Source of the DNA: Verrucomicrobiota bacterium
Lineage (GTDB): Bacteria; Verrucomicrobiota; Verrucomicrobiia; Opitutales; Opitutaceae
Reading direction: 5' to 3'
DNA length: 64,000 bases
NCBI GenBank assembly: GCA_023457715.1
Contig: JAEWKR010000009.1
Location: forward strand, 10,079-74,078
The first letter of the stretch is position 1. Every line of letters begins with the position of its first letter. The notes beneath the pieces are model-generated. The model searched no databases. It was not told the DNA's origin and saw nothing but the letters and a program-made list of their open reading frames with translations. The position numbers and the translations under genes were made by a program. Positions 25,464-34,837 of the stretch are shown in pieces.

Positions 25464-25620
25464 ACCCGCCCGCCCGCCCGCCGTACTCACGGCTGCGCGC
25501 AGCGACGGCGCTGGGCTCGCCCGCCGAGAGGACGGGAGGGGCGGGCCCATCGTCCGACGCGGGAGGACTTGCACCCGGGCGAACCCAGCGCACCTTAGGC
25601 GTAATCTCCGACCCCGGATC

Positions 25621-28593
25621 ATGCCACCCCCCGCTTTCCGCTTCCGTTGGTTGCTGATGGCTCTGGCCGTCGGGGTCACGATCGTGGCGATGGGCGGCAT
25701 TCTGGCCTTCCACAGCGGAGTGCAAACCTGGACGGCGCAACGGTATCTGCGCGCGCATCCCGAACTCGGCGTGACCGTGGCGCGCGTCGACGCGGGGCTG
25801 AACCATGTGCGCCTTCAGGAGCTCACGGTGACTGAGGGCGGATATCGGGTGGCCATTCCCGAGGCCGAGGCGGAAGTGAGTCTCGTGGACTGGGTGGTCC
25901 GCGAACGACTGTCCATCCGGCGTTTGCGGGTGCGCGATTTTGTCGCCTCGGAACAGGGGCCGCCCGGCGCGGCGGCGTCTGCTTCGAGCGCAGCCGATGC
26001 GCCGGCCTTTGCCGGGATTTTCCCGCGCGAGCCGCTCCCTTTCGACCTGAGCGTCGACCAGGCGCAGCTCCAGGGCAGGCTTCGCGTGCGCGGCGCGGAG
26101 GCCACGGTGGACCTGTCGGGGGGCGGCTTGGGCGCCGGCCGCGAAGGCGCGTTTACGGTCAAGGTGAAGGCGTCGCTGCGCGGGCGCGACGTGCCTACCG
26201 TGTCGGCGGAGGGAACCGTTCGTCTGCGGATGGAGTCGGCTCGTTCCCTGGCGGCGGCCGGAGCCACGATCGAGGCCACGGCCGAGGGAGGCACCCTGGC
26301 GGAACCGGTGACCCTCCAGACCGGGTTCACCGCGGCCCGGGACGGCCGGGACGAGACGTACTCGATCAGCGTGGAGCAGGCCGGCCGGAAACTGGCTTCG
26401 ATCGACGCGCGGCTTTCGACCGCCGCGACCACAGCGGTCGCGCGGCTGTCCGGCCAATGGACCCTCGATGTCCGGGACGGCGATCTGGTGCCGTTTGCCC
26501 TCGGGCGCGCGATTCCGGCGTTCGCGGCCACGGGTACCGGAAATTTTGATACCAAGGACGATCTTTCCGCCTGGAACCTCGCCGGCGTGGTCGATGGCCA
26601 CGTGGAAAATCCGGGGGTGCTGCTGCCGAAGCTGGCGCCGGTCGGGCCCCTTCGGCTCGTCAGCGCCGTGGACATTGCCGTGGGCGCCGGCGTGGTGACG
26701 GTGTCGAAATTCGAGCTGTCTCTCGGTCGCGACAAACCCGTGGAGGGGGCCGTGGCCGTGGCCGTGCTGCGCGCCCTGCAACCGTTCGCCGTCGAGCCCC
26801 GGACCTGGGAGGTGCGGCCCTCCAATCCGGCAGTCGACCTCGTCTCGATCGCGCTCCAGCAGCTGCCGCTCGCGTGGGTGCGTCCGTTCCTCGGCGCCAC
26901 GGAAATCGCCGGCGCCGACGCCACGGGAGAATGGCTCGTTTCGCCGCGCGCGGGTGGGATCACCTTTCGGACCCGGACGCCGCTGAAGCTCGGAAACCTG
27001 GCGGTCCATCATGCGGGTCGACCGCTGCTGCGCGAGTTGGATGTCGCCGTCACCGCGGCGGGGGATGTCACCCCGCGGGGGTGGCAGACGGAGCTGAATG
27101 CGGTGGCGGGGCAGGGGAGCGCGAAGAGCCTCTGGCTGCACGCGAAGGCGGGACGGCTCGCGGGCGCCGACGAACCGGTCAAGGCGACGGGGTTGGTGAC
27201 ACTGGATCTTGGCGCCGTGGCGGCGCAGCCGTTCGCGCGCGAGGTCATCGCGCTCCGGAGCGGCGATGCCTCGATCGAGTTCTCGGGCCACCTGGGCAGC
27301 TCCCAGCAGATCCAGGCGGTGATCGGCGTGGAAAATCTGGTCGCGTCCGGCCCGAACGCCCCTCCGCTTCCCGGTATGTCCACGACGCTGCGCGCGGAAC
27401 GGAGGGCTGACGGACGAATCACGCTGTCGGCCCCCTTGTTGCTGCACGCGGGCGACCGTCGGTCCGATGTGACCCTGTCGGGCTGGCTGCAACCTGCCGG
27501 GGCCGGCGGCACCTTCGAGGTGACGCTCGGCAGCGACCGACTGGTGATGGAGGATGCGAAGGCGTATGCCGCGGTCCTGGTCCCCGCGACGCCCACGGTC
27601 GCAGCCGAGGGGCCGCCCGCCTGGGCGCATTGGAGCGGATCCCTGGCGTTGAACTGCAAATCGGTGCTGTATGCGGGCGCGTTTGAGATGACGAATCTCA
27701 CCGGCACGATTCGACTGCAGGACGGGGCGGTGAAATTCGAGCAGGTGCGGGCCGCGGTTGGATCCGGCGAGGCGACCGCCGCAGCGACGCTCGCCGTCGA
27801 GCATGAAATCTACGAACCGTTCCGCCTCGATGCGGATTTCGCGCTGCGCGACTTCGACCCCGGTCCCCTGTTCCAGACGGTGAACCCCCGCCAGCCGCCG
27901 ACCGTATCCGGCCGGTTTGCGCTCTCCACCAAGCTGCAGGCGCGCTCGCCGTCGCTCGCGGCGCTGCCGGATGCCGCCCTGGGGGACATTCAGGTTACCA
28001 GCCGCGGGGGCGTCTTCCGCGGACTGCCGGTCAATGTCGGCAACCTTGTGGAGAACTCGAGCAAACTGGCGGGCTGGCTCGCGGCGGCAGGCGATGCGAT
28101 CAAATCGCCCTTCGTGGGCAAACGGGATTTCGAGGAGATCACGAGCCGATCGCAGGCCGCAAACGAACTGGCGCGGCTGCTTTCTGCCATCGAATACGAT
28201 CAGCTCTCGCTGCGCATCGTGCAGGAGGGGCCATTTCACTCCCGGGTGAGGGAGTTCACGCTGATCTCGCCCGAACTCAGGCTGACCGGGACAGGTCTGC
28301 TGCGGCGGTCCCCCGGGGAGTCCCCGCTGACGGAGGTGGTCGAAATGGACCTGCGCTTGAGTGCCCGCGGTCGCGCCGCCGAGTTGATGAAGTATTTGGG
28401 AATTTTGGACGACGAGGCAGACGCCCTGGGTTACGCCGCCTGCACCCTTCCCATCCGGGTCGAAGGCGCCCTGGACCAGCTCGACACCACGCATCTCAGC
28501 AACCGGCTGGTCGCCCTCGCGGTCGAGAAGACGGGTCTGACCGAAAAGGCCCTCGATTGGATCAACCGCCTCCGCGGCAAGGGCGCGAACTGA
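25621..28593 (+). CDS. large AsmA/YdbH-like envelope protein
   Basis: A 990-residue protein anchored by one N-terminal membrane helix (residues 11-33, WLLMALAVGVTIVAMGGILAF). The rest is a long beta-rich, Ala/Gly/Val-rich region. Features of the YdbH/AsmA/TamB group are visible: early RVDAGLNHVRLQELTV, repeated GxxLxxPxxL-type strands, and a late segment GxFRGLPVNVGNLVENSSKLAGWL. Such proteins form hydrophobic bridges that move lipids between membranes. It follows the efflux operon after 157 bases and ends at a repeat array. The exact subfamily is uncertain. Confidence 0.65.
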   Translation: MPPPAFRFRWLLMALAVGVTIVAMGGILAFHSGVQTWTAQRYLRAHPELGVTVARVDAGLNHVRLQELTVTEGGYRVAIPEAEAEVSLVDWVVRERLSIRRLRVRDFVASEQGPPGAAASASSAADAPAFAGIFPREPLPFDLSVDQAQLQGRLRVRGAEATVDLSGGGLGAGREGAFTVKVKASLRGRDVPTVSAEGTVRLRMESARSLAAAGATIEATAEGGTLAEPVTLQTGFTAARDGRDETYSISVEQAGRKLASIDARLSTAATTAVARLSGQWTLDVRDGDLVPFALGRAIPAFAATGTGNFDTKDDLSAWNLAGVVDGHVENPGVLLPKLAPVGPLRLVSAVDIAVGAGVVTVSKFELSLGRDKPVEGAVAVAVLRALQPFAVEPRTWEVRPSNPAVDLVSIALQQLPLAWVRPFLGATEIAGADATGEWLVSPRAGGITFRTRTPLKLGNLAVHHAGRPLLRELDVAVTAAGDVTPRGWQTELNAVAGQGSAKSLWLHAKAGRLAGADEPVKATGLVTLDLGAVAAQPFAREVIALRSGDASIEFSGHLGSSQQIQAVIGVENLVASGPNAPPLPGMSTTLRAERRADGRITLSAPLLLHAGDRRSDVTLSGWLQPAGAGGTFEVTLGSDRLVMEDAKAYAAVLVPATPTVAAEGPPAWAHWSGSLALNCKSVLYAGAFEMTNLTGTIRLQDGAVKFEQVRAAVGSGEATAAATLAVEHEIYEPFRLDADFALRDFDPGPLFQTVNPRQPPTVSGRFALSTKLQARSPSLAALPDAALGDIQVTSRGGVFRGLPVNVGNLVENSSKLAGWLAAAGDAIKSPFVGKRDFEEITSRSQAANELARLLSAIEYDQLSLRIVQEGPFHSRVREFTLISPELRLTGTGLLRRSPGESPLTEVVEMDLRLSARGRAAELMKYLGILDDEADALGYAACTLPIRVEGALDQLDTTHLSNRLVALAVEKTGLTEKALDWINRLRGKGAN

Positions 28594-28596
28594 GGG

Positions 28597-28668
28597 AGCG
28601 GCAAGGGGATGAGGGAAGGGAGGGACCACCCCTCACTCCCTCACTCCCTCATTCCTCCTACTGCCGCT
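28597..28668. repeat. GGGATGAGGGAAGGGAGGG / CCTCACTCCCTCACTCCC inverted repeat
   Basis: Starts in the base after the AsmA-like stop region. Outer ends AGCGGCA (28597) and TGCCGCT (to 28668) pair, and the inner arms are G-rich and C-rich. Same unit type as 5161-5299. Confidence 0.8.
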
Positions 28669-28720
28669 GCGTAGCCGCCGCATGCCTCGCCGCAAGAAAT
28701 GCTTTGAACAACAGCGTTCC

Positions 28721-28737
28721 GCACCAATAAACGGTGC
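28721..28737 (+). promoter_or_regulatory. small hairpin just before the acyltransferase start codon
   Basis: GCACC-AATAAAC-GGTGC ends nine bases before the ATG at 28747, which is where a ribosome-binding site should be. It might modulate initiation; no clear Shine-Dalgarno is seen. Confidence 0.35.
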
Positions 28738-28746
28738 ATTGTTTTC

Positions 28747-30975
28747 ATGCCCAGCCTCGCTTACCGCCGGCGCTCATCTCTCCCCGTCTGGATCGAAGCG
28801 GTCGCCGTGGCCATCGCTCGTCTCCTGTACCGGGTGCGATCGAGTGGCACCGAACATTTCCCCTCGACCGGCGGCGTCGTTCTGATCGCCAACCACCTGT
28901 CGTATGTGGACGTGGCGGTGCTGCAACTGGCCTGCCCGCGGCCGATTCGCTTCATCGGGTTCAAAGGGCTGCGGGATCACGGCTTCTTCAATTGGGTGTT
29001 CCGGGTCAGCGGCTGTATCGCCATCTCCCCGCGGCAGCCGGCGGAGGGATTCAAGCGGGCGGTGAAAGCGTTGCGGGCCGGAGAAGTGGTGTGTCTTTTC
29101 CCGGAAGGTCAGATCTCGCGCACGGGTCAGCTGATGCAGGTCAAGAAGGGCTTCGAGATCATGGCGCAGCAGGCCAAAGTGCCGGTCGTCGCTGCCGCGA
29201 TCGACGGCCTTTGGGGCTCGGTGTTTTCGTTCGCCGGCAACAAGTACCTCTGGAAATCGCCGCGGCTGATGCCGACGTCCGTGTTCGTGGCGTTTGGTCG
29301 ACCGCGCGCCTTCGACCAGGTCAACTGCGAGTGGGCCCGAACGGAATTGCTGGACCTCGGCGCGCAGGCCTTCTCCGAGCGGCCGGTGCTCCGGCGTCAC
29401 CTGGGACGCGAATGTATCCGCACGCTAACGAAGCATCCGGGCCATCTGCAGGTGGTGGACCGGACGCTGGATCGTCGCGAGATGAAGAACGGGCAGCTTT
29501 ATGCGGCGACCGCCGCGTTCTCGCGTCGCGTCAGGGCGACCATCCCGGAACGTCGCGTCGGCATCGTCTTGCCGCCCGGCGTGGGCTCCTTCGTGGCGAA
29601 CCTTGCCGTGCTCTGCGCGGGCAAGATTCCGGTGAACCTGAACTTCACCGCGGGCCGGTCGTCGGTCGAGGCGTCGCTCCGCTTGGGTGGGATCCAGACC
29701 ATCATCACCGCCGATGCCCTGCGCACGAAGTTTCCTTCCTTCCCCTGGCCGGAACGGACCCTCGATCTGAAGTCCGAGCTCCTCGCCATGGGAGGCAAGA
29801 GGGCCATGTTGCCCTGGCTGCTCGCCGCGTGGCTCCTCCCCAATCAGTGGTGTGCCGACCTCCTCCAGTTGCCGAGGATCGGCGACCGGGACGAGGCCGG
29901 CCTGCTCTTTACCAGCGGCAGTTCCGGTGAGCCGAAGGGGGTTGTGCTGACCCACCGCAACATCCTCGCAAACTGCGCGCAGATTTCCTCGCTCTCGATC
30001 CTGCCGCGGTCGGCGACGTTGATCGGGTGTCTGCCGATCTTTCACAGCTTCGGCTTCACGGTGACGCTGTGGTACCCGATCCTGCGTGGTTGCCGTCTCG
30101 TGTCGGTCCCGAGCCCCCTGGAAACGCGCAAGATTGTCGAGGCGATCCGGGATGAAAAGGCGACGGTGCTGGTCGGCGCCCCGACGTTCCTGCGTCCGAT
30201 CCTCAAGAAGGCGCAGCCGGGCGAATTGAAGTCGCTGGACCTCGTGGTTGCGGGGGCGGAAAAGCTGCCGGATGATCTGTACCGCGCCTTCCTCGAGACC
30301 TTTCACATCGAGATGCTGCAGGGCTACGGCCTCACCGAGACGACCCCGGTGGCCAACGTGAATCAGCATCACCCGCCGGTGGTCGCGGCCACCAACAGTC
30401 CCCAGATCGGCAAGCGGCTTGGCTCCACCGGCCGGTTGCTGCCCGGGATGACGGCGCGCATCATCGACGTTGATACGGGTGAACTGCTGCCGCTCACCCA
30501 GCAGGGCATCGTGCTCCTCCGCGGCGCGAATGTCTTCGAGGGCTACCTTAACGACCCTCAGAAGACGAAGGACGTTTTTCGCGACGGGTGGTTTGTCACG
30601 GGCGACCTGGGGCGATTCGACGAGGATGGCTTCCTCTTCATCGAGGGCCGGCTGTCACGTTTTTCGAAGCTCGGTGGGGAAATGGTCCCTCACGGCACGG
30701 TGGAGCAGAAGATCCTCGATGTTTTCGGCTGGGAGCAGAACGAAGGCGTCATCCTGATGGTGACGTCCGTGCCGGACGCCGCGAAAGGCGAGGCGCTCGT
30801 GCTGCTGACGACCCGCCCCATCGAGGCCGATCAGCTTCGTCCCCAATTGCTGAACGCGGGGCTGCCTGCGCTCTGGATTCCCCGCGTCGTCCACGTGGTG
30901 GAAAAGATCCCCATGCTCGGCACCGGCAAGCTCGATCTCAAAGGCTGCCGTGAAATCGCGGTCCGCCTGATGTAG
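28747..30975 (+). CDS. aas: Aas-like bifunctional acyltransferase / AMP-dependent acyl-activating enzyme
   Basis: A 742-residue fusion. Residues 1-230 are a PlsC-type lysophospholipid acyltransferase with NHLSYVD (catalytic His) and FPEGQISRTG. Residues 250-742 are an ANL-superfamily domain with the AMP-binding P-loop LFTSGSSGEPKGVVLTHRN, GYGLTET, GDLGRFDEDGFLFI and the terminal Lys in GTGKLDLKG. E. coli Aas of this architecture re-acylates lyso-phosphatidylethanolamine using acyl-ACP. The extra MFS exporter domain found in some homologues is absent. Membrane-associated, phospholipid repair. Confidence 0.9.
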   Translation: MPSLAYRRRSSLPVWIEAVAVAIARLLYRVRSSGTEHFPSTGGVVLIANHLSYVDVAVLQLACPRPIRFIGFKGLRDHGFFNWVFRVSGCIAISPRQPAEGFKRAVKALRAGEVVCLFPEGQISRTGQLMQVKKGFEIMAQQAKVPVVAAAIDGLWGSVFSFAGNKYLWKSPRLMPTSVFVAFGRPRAFDQVNCEWARTELLDLGAQAFSERPVLRRHLGRECIRTLTKHPGHLQVVDRTLDRREMKNGQLYAATAAFSRRVRATIPERRVGIVLPPGVGSFVANLAVLCAGKIPVNLNFTAGRSSVEASLRLGGIQTIITADALRTKFPSFPWPERTLDLKSELLAMGGKRAMLPWLLAAWLLPNQWCADLLQLPRIGDRDEAGLLFTSGSSGEPKGVVLTHRNILANCAQISSLSILPRSATLIGCLPIFHSFGFTVTLWYPILRGCRLVSVPSPLETRKIVEAIRDEKATVLVGAPTFLRPILKKAQPGELKSLDLVVAGAEKLPDDLYRAFLETFHIEMLQGYGLTETTPVANVNQHHPPVVAATNSPQIGKRLGSTGRLLPGMTARIIDVDTGELLPLTQQGIVLLRGANVFEGYLNDPQKTKDVFRDGWFVTGDLGRFDEDGFLFIEGRLSRFSKLGGEMVPHGTVEQKILDVFGWEQNEGVILMVTSVPDAAKGEALVLLTTRPIEADQLRPQLLNAGLPALWIPRVVHVVEKIPMLGTGKLDLKGCREIAVRLM

Positions 30976-30992
30976 GGCGGGGGAAAGTATTC

Positions 30993-31176
30993 AGGGATGC
31001 GGGATCCGAGATCCGAGATCCGGGATGCGGGATCCGGGATACGAGCTCAGGCGTTTCGCATCCCGCATCCCGCATCTCGCATCCCGGATCGCGCATCCCG
31101 CATCGCGCATCCCGCATCGCGCATCCCGCATCTCGCATCCCGCATCGCGCATCCCGCATCCCGCATCCCGCCTCAC
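30993..31176. repeat. GCGGGATGCGGGATCC / GCATCCCGCATCTCGC inverted repeat array
   Basis: Left arm of GGGATGCGGGATCCGAGATCC units (30993-31042) and a longer right arm of CGCATCCCGCATC units (31057-31176). It fills the space between the aas stop and the stop codon of the convergent DUF4488-like gene, and would fold into a long hairpin readable from both sides. Confidence 0.9.
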
Positions 31177-31895
31177 GGTTTGCTGGCCGCGAACCGCGTC
31201 CACACCTCGTGGATCGGGTCGCCTTTCGAACTCTTGCCTCGGTGCACCCAGCGGTCCGCCCCGACCTCGGCCTCGAAGCTGAGCTCGGCGCCGACCCGGG
31301 ACGCATCGCGCGAAAAGAACTCGATCTTCTCGACGTACTTCCCGTCCTTCAGCGTGTAGGTGCCGCCGCCGGTGCCAGAGAACTCGCCGGTCTCGACGTT
31401 GATGGCCACCCACTGAAAGCGGGTGGCGGTAAGAATTTTCAGTGTCCGGCGGGCCTGCAGCGGCATTGCTCGCATGCCGTCGTCGACCTTCCGCTCCGAA
31501 ATCCGCCACACGCCCGCCAGCGGAGCGTTGCCGTCGTCGATCCGACGCCAGTCCTCGGCGGTCCCGTTCTCCTGCACGATCGTCAGCTTCTTGCCATCGC
31601 TGGTGATCGTCACCTGGAAGTCGACCCCCACCTGCGTCGCGTCGCCTGAATCGAACTCGATCCTGCCGGTGGCGATGTCGCCCTTCACGGCGTACGTACC
31701 ACCGAAGGTGCGGAGAAACTGTTTTTGGGCCGGATCGTAGATCGCCTGCACCCAGTAGTTTTCGGTCGTGAGATGAATGCGTTTCGGACCATCGCCGCCG
31801 CTTTCCCAGGCGCCAAGTAACGTCGCCGGCGGCGTCTCCGCCGCACGCACGAATGAAACGGCCAGAATCAGAACCAACGTGAACCAGGTTTTCAT
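31173..31895 (-). CDS. secreted DUF4488-like protein with two repeats
   Basis: A 240-residue protein with a signal peptide (WFTLVLILAVSFVRAAE). It has two related halves. Residues 27-110 carry GGTYAVKGDIATGRIEF; residues 130-235 carry KILTATRFQWVAINVETGEF, GTGGGTYTLKDGKYVEKIEF and SSKGDPIHEVWTRF. The second half matches my memory of DUF4488 proteins, which are secreted and of unknown function, possibly lipocalin-like binders. The pilB-like gene ends 26 bases upstream on the same strand. No catalytic residues recognised. Confidence 0.7.
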   Translation of the reverse strand: MKTWFTLVLILAVSFVRAAETPPATLLGAWESGGDGPKRIHLTTENYWVQAIYDPAQKQFLRTFGGTYAVKGDIATGRIEFDSGDATQVGVDFQVTITSDGKKLTIVQENGTAEDWRRIDDGNAPLAGVWRISERKVDDGMRAMPLQARRTLKILTATRFQWVAINVETGEFSGTGGGTYTLKDGKYVEKIEFFSRDASRVGAELSFEAEVGADRWVHRGKSSKGDPIHEVWTRFAASKP

Positions 31896-31920
31896 AGTGG
31901 GGTTGACTAAAAAGTCCGGC

Positions 31921-34107
31921 TTAGAGGATCAGGTCCGGTGGAACATTGGAGAGGGCTTCCTCGATGGTGGTCACGCCCATCTTCACCTTCAGCATCGAGT
32001 CCTGGTGCAGGGTGCGCATGCCGTTCTTCATCGCGATGCGCTTCAGCTCGGCGACTTCCACGTCCTTGTTGATCCCTTCGGTGAGCTCCTCGCTGTTTGT
32101 CATGAGCTCATGGATCCCCACGCGACCCTTGTAGCCGGTACCGCCGCAGGTGGGGCAGCCCTGGGGGTTGGCCTTGAAGACCTGGCCGGACCACCCGAGC
32201 GCCTTCTCCAGGAGCGATTTTTCACGGCCCTGCGGCTCGTACGGCACCTTGCAGTTCTTGCAGACGCGACGCAGCAGTCGCTGGGCGCAGACACAGACCA
32301 GCGAGGCCGAAATGTTGAACGGCTCGATGCCCATTTCGACGAGTCGCGCGACGGTCGAGGGGGCATCGTTCGTGTGGAGGGTCGAGACCAGGAGATGGCC
32401 CGTGAGCGCGGCTTCGACGGCGATGCCGGCAGTTTCCTCGTCGCGGATTTCGCCGACCAGAATGATGTCGGGGTCCATGCGCAGGTAGCACCGCAAGGCC
32501 CGGGCGAACGTCAGCCCGATCTGGCGGTTCATCTGCATCTGGTTCAGGCCCGGCAGCGTGTACTCGATGGGGTCTTCCGCCGTTTGGATGTTCACGTCGG
32601 GCGTGTTCACCTCGGACAACGCGGAGTAAAGCGTCATCGACTTGCCCGAACCCGTCGGACCGCAATGCAGGATCATCCCATAGGGCTGGCGAATGCAGTC
32701 GCGGTAGCGCGTCAGGTTTTCGTCCGAGAAGCCGAGCGCCGTCAGTGGCAGGGTCGACTTCTGCTTGTCGAGGATGCGCATGACCACCTTCTCGCCATGG
32801 GTCATGGGGCCGGTGGCGACGCGCAGGTCGATGTCGATGTTCTTCTTCGTGTACTTCTTGAAGATGATGCGGCCGTCCTGCGGCAGGCGTCGCTCGGAGA
32901 TGTCGAGGTTGCACATGATCTTCAAACGCGTGGTCAGCGCGTTGGAGACCTGCTTGGGGAGCCGGAGCTTTTCCTGGCAGAGGCCGTCGACCCGGTAGCG
33001 AACGACCAGATCCTTTTCCATCGGCTCGATGTGGATGTCCGACGCACCCGAGATGTAGGCGTCCTCCACGATTCGGTTCGCCAGCTGCACGATGGGTGCG
33101 GACTCCTCGCTCTCGAGGTCGGCGGCCGTGACTTCGGTGCCGTCCGCGCTGTACGCCGTGCTGATGACCTCGGCCACGGAACCGATGTCGACCTCGTCGC
33201 CGCCGCCCGGGGCGCCCGGCTTGGCGTCCTTGAAGAATTTCTTGAGCAGCGATTCGTAGAACGACGCGGAGACGACACTGACGTCCTCGATCGCCAGATC
33301 CGTTGCCTGGGAGAACGCCTCGCGCTTGGCGTAGTCCAGCGGATTGGTCATCAGCACCGCGACCGAATTGGGCGACACGCGCTGGTGTGGGAAAATGCCC
33401 TCCCGGCGGATGACGGCGTCGCCCACCACCTCGATGAGTTTGTCGTCGACCTGGATCTGGTCGAGGCTCGTGACCAGCGGCAATTCGGTCAGCTTCGACA
33501 CGAAACGGGCGGTGTCCTCGGCGTTGGGGACGAATTTCGGGTCCACCATGCGGTGGATGAGCGCGGCCGAGTACTCGGCCACCTCCTTGAGCAGGCCGAG
33601 GTCCTTTTCGGTGAATTCCCCGCCTGTCCCTGCCGCCAGCTCCTTGTTCAGCACCTGGATGGCCCCGAGGGTGATGGTCGTCTTCAGCGGCACCGTGAGC
33701 ATCGAGCGAACCTCGAAGCCGGTCGTTTGCGCCATGGAGGACATGAACGGCGCCTGGGTCTCGCTGTTGCGGAAGAAGAGGGGTTCGCCGGATTCGATCG
33801 CCTTGCCGACGATGCCCTTGCCCAGCGGCAGCTTCACGGTGAGCAGCTTGGCCGCGGTCTCCTGAAACCGCTTCTCCAAGGCCGGATTGTCATCCCACAG
33901 GGTTGGAGAATAGTAAATCTGTTTGAATGCTATTTCATTGCCCTCGACCAGATAGAAGGTCATGGACTGGGCCTGCAGTGCCTCCACCACCTTCGAAGCG
34001 GTCAGCTCGATCACCGACGCCACGTCCTCCCGACTGGGGGCGGGTTTCGAAATGACCTTGATCAGCAGCGAGCGGCGAAGAGTGCCGGAGAGGGAGGTGG
34101 AAGCCAT
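31921..34107 (-). CDS. GAF-domain-containing type IV pilus/type II secretion assembly ATPase (PilB/GspE-like)
   Basis: A 728-residue ATPase that would drive pilus or pseudopilus extension at the inner membrane. Residues 25-190 look like a GAF domain. Residues 200-290 are a degenerate GspE N-terminal domain, and residues 335-725 the secretion ATPase core. Walker A GPTGSGKS has its Lys at residue 489, the Asp box is TAEDPIEY, Walker B ILVGEIRDEETA, and the zinc tetracysteine set is VCKNC..GCPTCGG. A sensory GAF domain on PilB is uncommon and suggests ligand control of motility or secretion. No other pilus gene is in the window. Confidence 0.88.
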   Translation of the reverse strand: MASTSLSGTLRRSLLIKVISKPAPSREDVASVIELTASKVVEALQAQSMTFYLVEGNEIAFKQIYYSPTLWDDNPALEKRFQETAAKLLTVKLPLGKGIVGKAIESGEPLFFRNSETQAPFMSSMAQTTGFEVRSMLTVPLKTTITLGAIQVLNKELAAGTGGEFTEKDLGLLKEVAEYSAALIHRMVDPKFVPNAEDTARFVSKLTELPLVTSLDQIQVDDKLIEVVGDAVIRREGIFPHQRVSPNSVAVLMTNPLDYAKREAFSQATDLAIEDVSVVSASFYESLLKKFFKDAKPGAPGGGDEVDIGSVAEVISTAYSADGTEVTAADLESEESAPIVQLANRIVEDAYISGASDIHIEPMEKDLVVRYRVDGLCQEKLRLPKQVSNALTTRLKIMCNLDISERRLPQDGRIIFKKYTKKNIDIDLRVATGPMTHGEKVVMRILDKQKSTLPLTALGFSDENLTRYRDCIRQPYGMILHCGPTGSGKSMTLYSALSEVNTPDVNIQTAEDPIEYTLPGLNQMQMNRQIGLTFARALRCYLRMDPDIILVGEIRDEETAGIAVEAALTGHLLVSTLHTNDAPSTVARLVEMGIEPFNISASLVCVCAQRLLRRVCKNCKVPYEPQGREKSLLEKALGWSGQVFKANPQGCPTCGGTGYKGRVGIHELMTNSEELTEGINKDVEVAELKRIAMKNGMRTLHQDSMLKVKMGVTTIEEALSNVPPDLIL

Positions 34108-34193
34108 GGGCGGTCCGGGGACAAGGGGAGAGGACCGGGCAGTCTCGGAAAGCCGGCGGGGACCCGCAATGCGAAAGGCAGGGGGAGGCGTCG

Positions 34194-34637
34194 ATGTGGC
34201 CTAGGTGGCTGACGGGCCGGACGCGGCCGCCGGCAGAGCCTGATCCCGGGGCGGAGGCCGAACGGCTGGCGGCGGACTGGCTGCGGGCCCGACGGGGCTT
34301 CCGGCTGGTGGTCCGAAACTGGCGCAACCCGCGCGACGAGCGCGAAGAGATCGACCTCGTGTGCTGGGACGGCGGCGTGCTGGTTTTTGTGGAGGTGAAG
34401 GCACGGGCCCGGGGTGCGCGGGTGCCGGGGTATTTCGCCGTGACGGCCCGCAAGAAGCGCGTCCTGCACCGCGTGTGCCGGGCCTATGTGGGACGACTGG
34501 GGACGGCGGTGACGACCTGGCGGCTGGATGTCGTGGAAGTCTCAATACCCCCGGGCGGGCCGGGGGCGCCCGGCACGGAGGTGCTCCATTTCGAAAACGT
34601 GCCGCTGTTCTCGAAAGGCTATCGCGGCCGGCGATGA
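34194..34637 (+). CDS. YraN/UPF0102 family nuclease-like protein
   Basis: A 147-residue protein of the YraN family with a restriction-endonuclease-like fold: AERLAADWLRARRGFRLVVRNWR, then the acidic core EIDLVCWDGGVLVFVEVKAR (Asp and ExK). A strong Shine-Dalgarno (GGGGGAGG at 34181-34188) supports the ATG at 34194. Divergent from the pilB-like gene. The physiological role of the family is not settled. Confidence 0.88.
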   Translation: MWPRWLTGRTRPPAEPDPGAEAERLAADWLRARRGFRLVVRNWRNPRDEREEIDLVCWDGGVLVFVEVKARARGARVPGYFAVTARKKRVLHRVCRAYVGRLGTAVTTWRLDVVEVSIPPGGPGAPGTEVLHFENVPLFSKGYRGRR

Positions 34638-34768
34638 GGGGGAGGGGGGGAAGGGAGAGTGAAAGGGAAAGTGAAAGTGAAAGGGAAAGAGAAAGTGAAA
34701 GGGAAAGTGAGAGTGGGGGACCTCCCCTGATCCTTACCTTCACTCTCACTCTCCCTCTCCCTCTTCCC
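34636..34768. repeat. GAAAGTGAAAGGG / TCACTCTCCCTC inverted repeat array
   Basis: Begins at the yraN stop with a G-run tract (GGGGGAGGGGGGG), then about ten GAAAGTG/GAAAGGG units to 34715, a short centre, and a complementary CTTCACTCTCACTCTCCCTC arm to 34768. Potential long hairpin; the G-runs could also form a quadruplex. Confidence 0.88.
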
Positions 34769-34837
34769 CTCCACCATCCGTCATAACCGGCATTTCCCTT
34801 GCTACGGACGGCGACTTACCAACGTTCATCCTCTCGC

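Noticed and set aside
25464..25620. Terminator after the RND operon
   Set aside because: The region is GC-rich with CGCCCGCC runs, but I could not find a clean stem followed by a T-tract.
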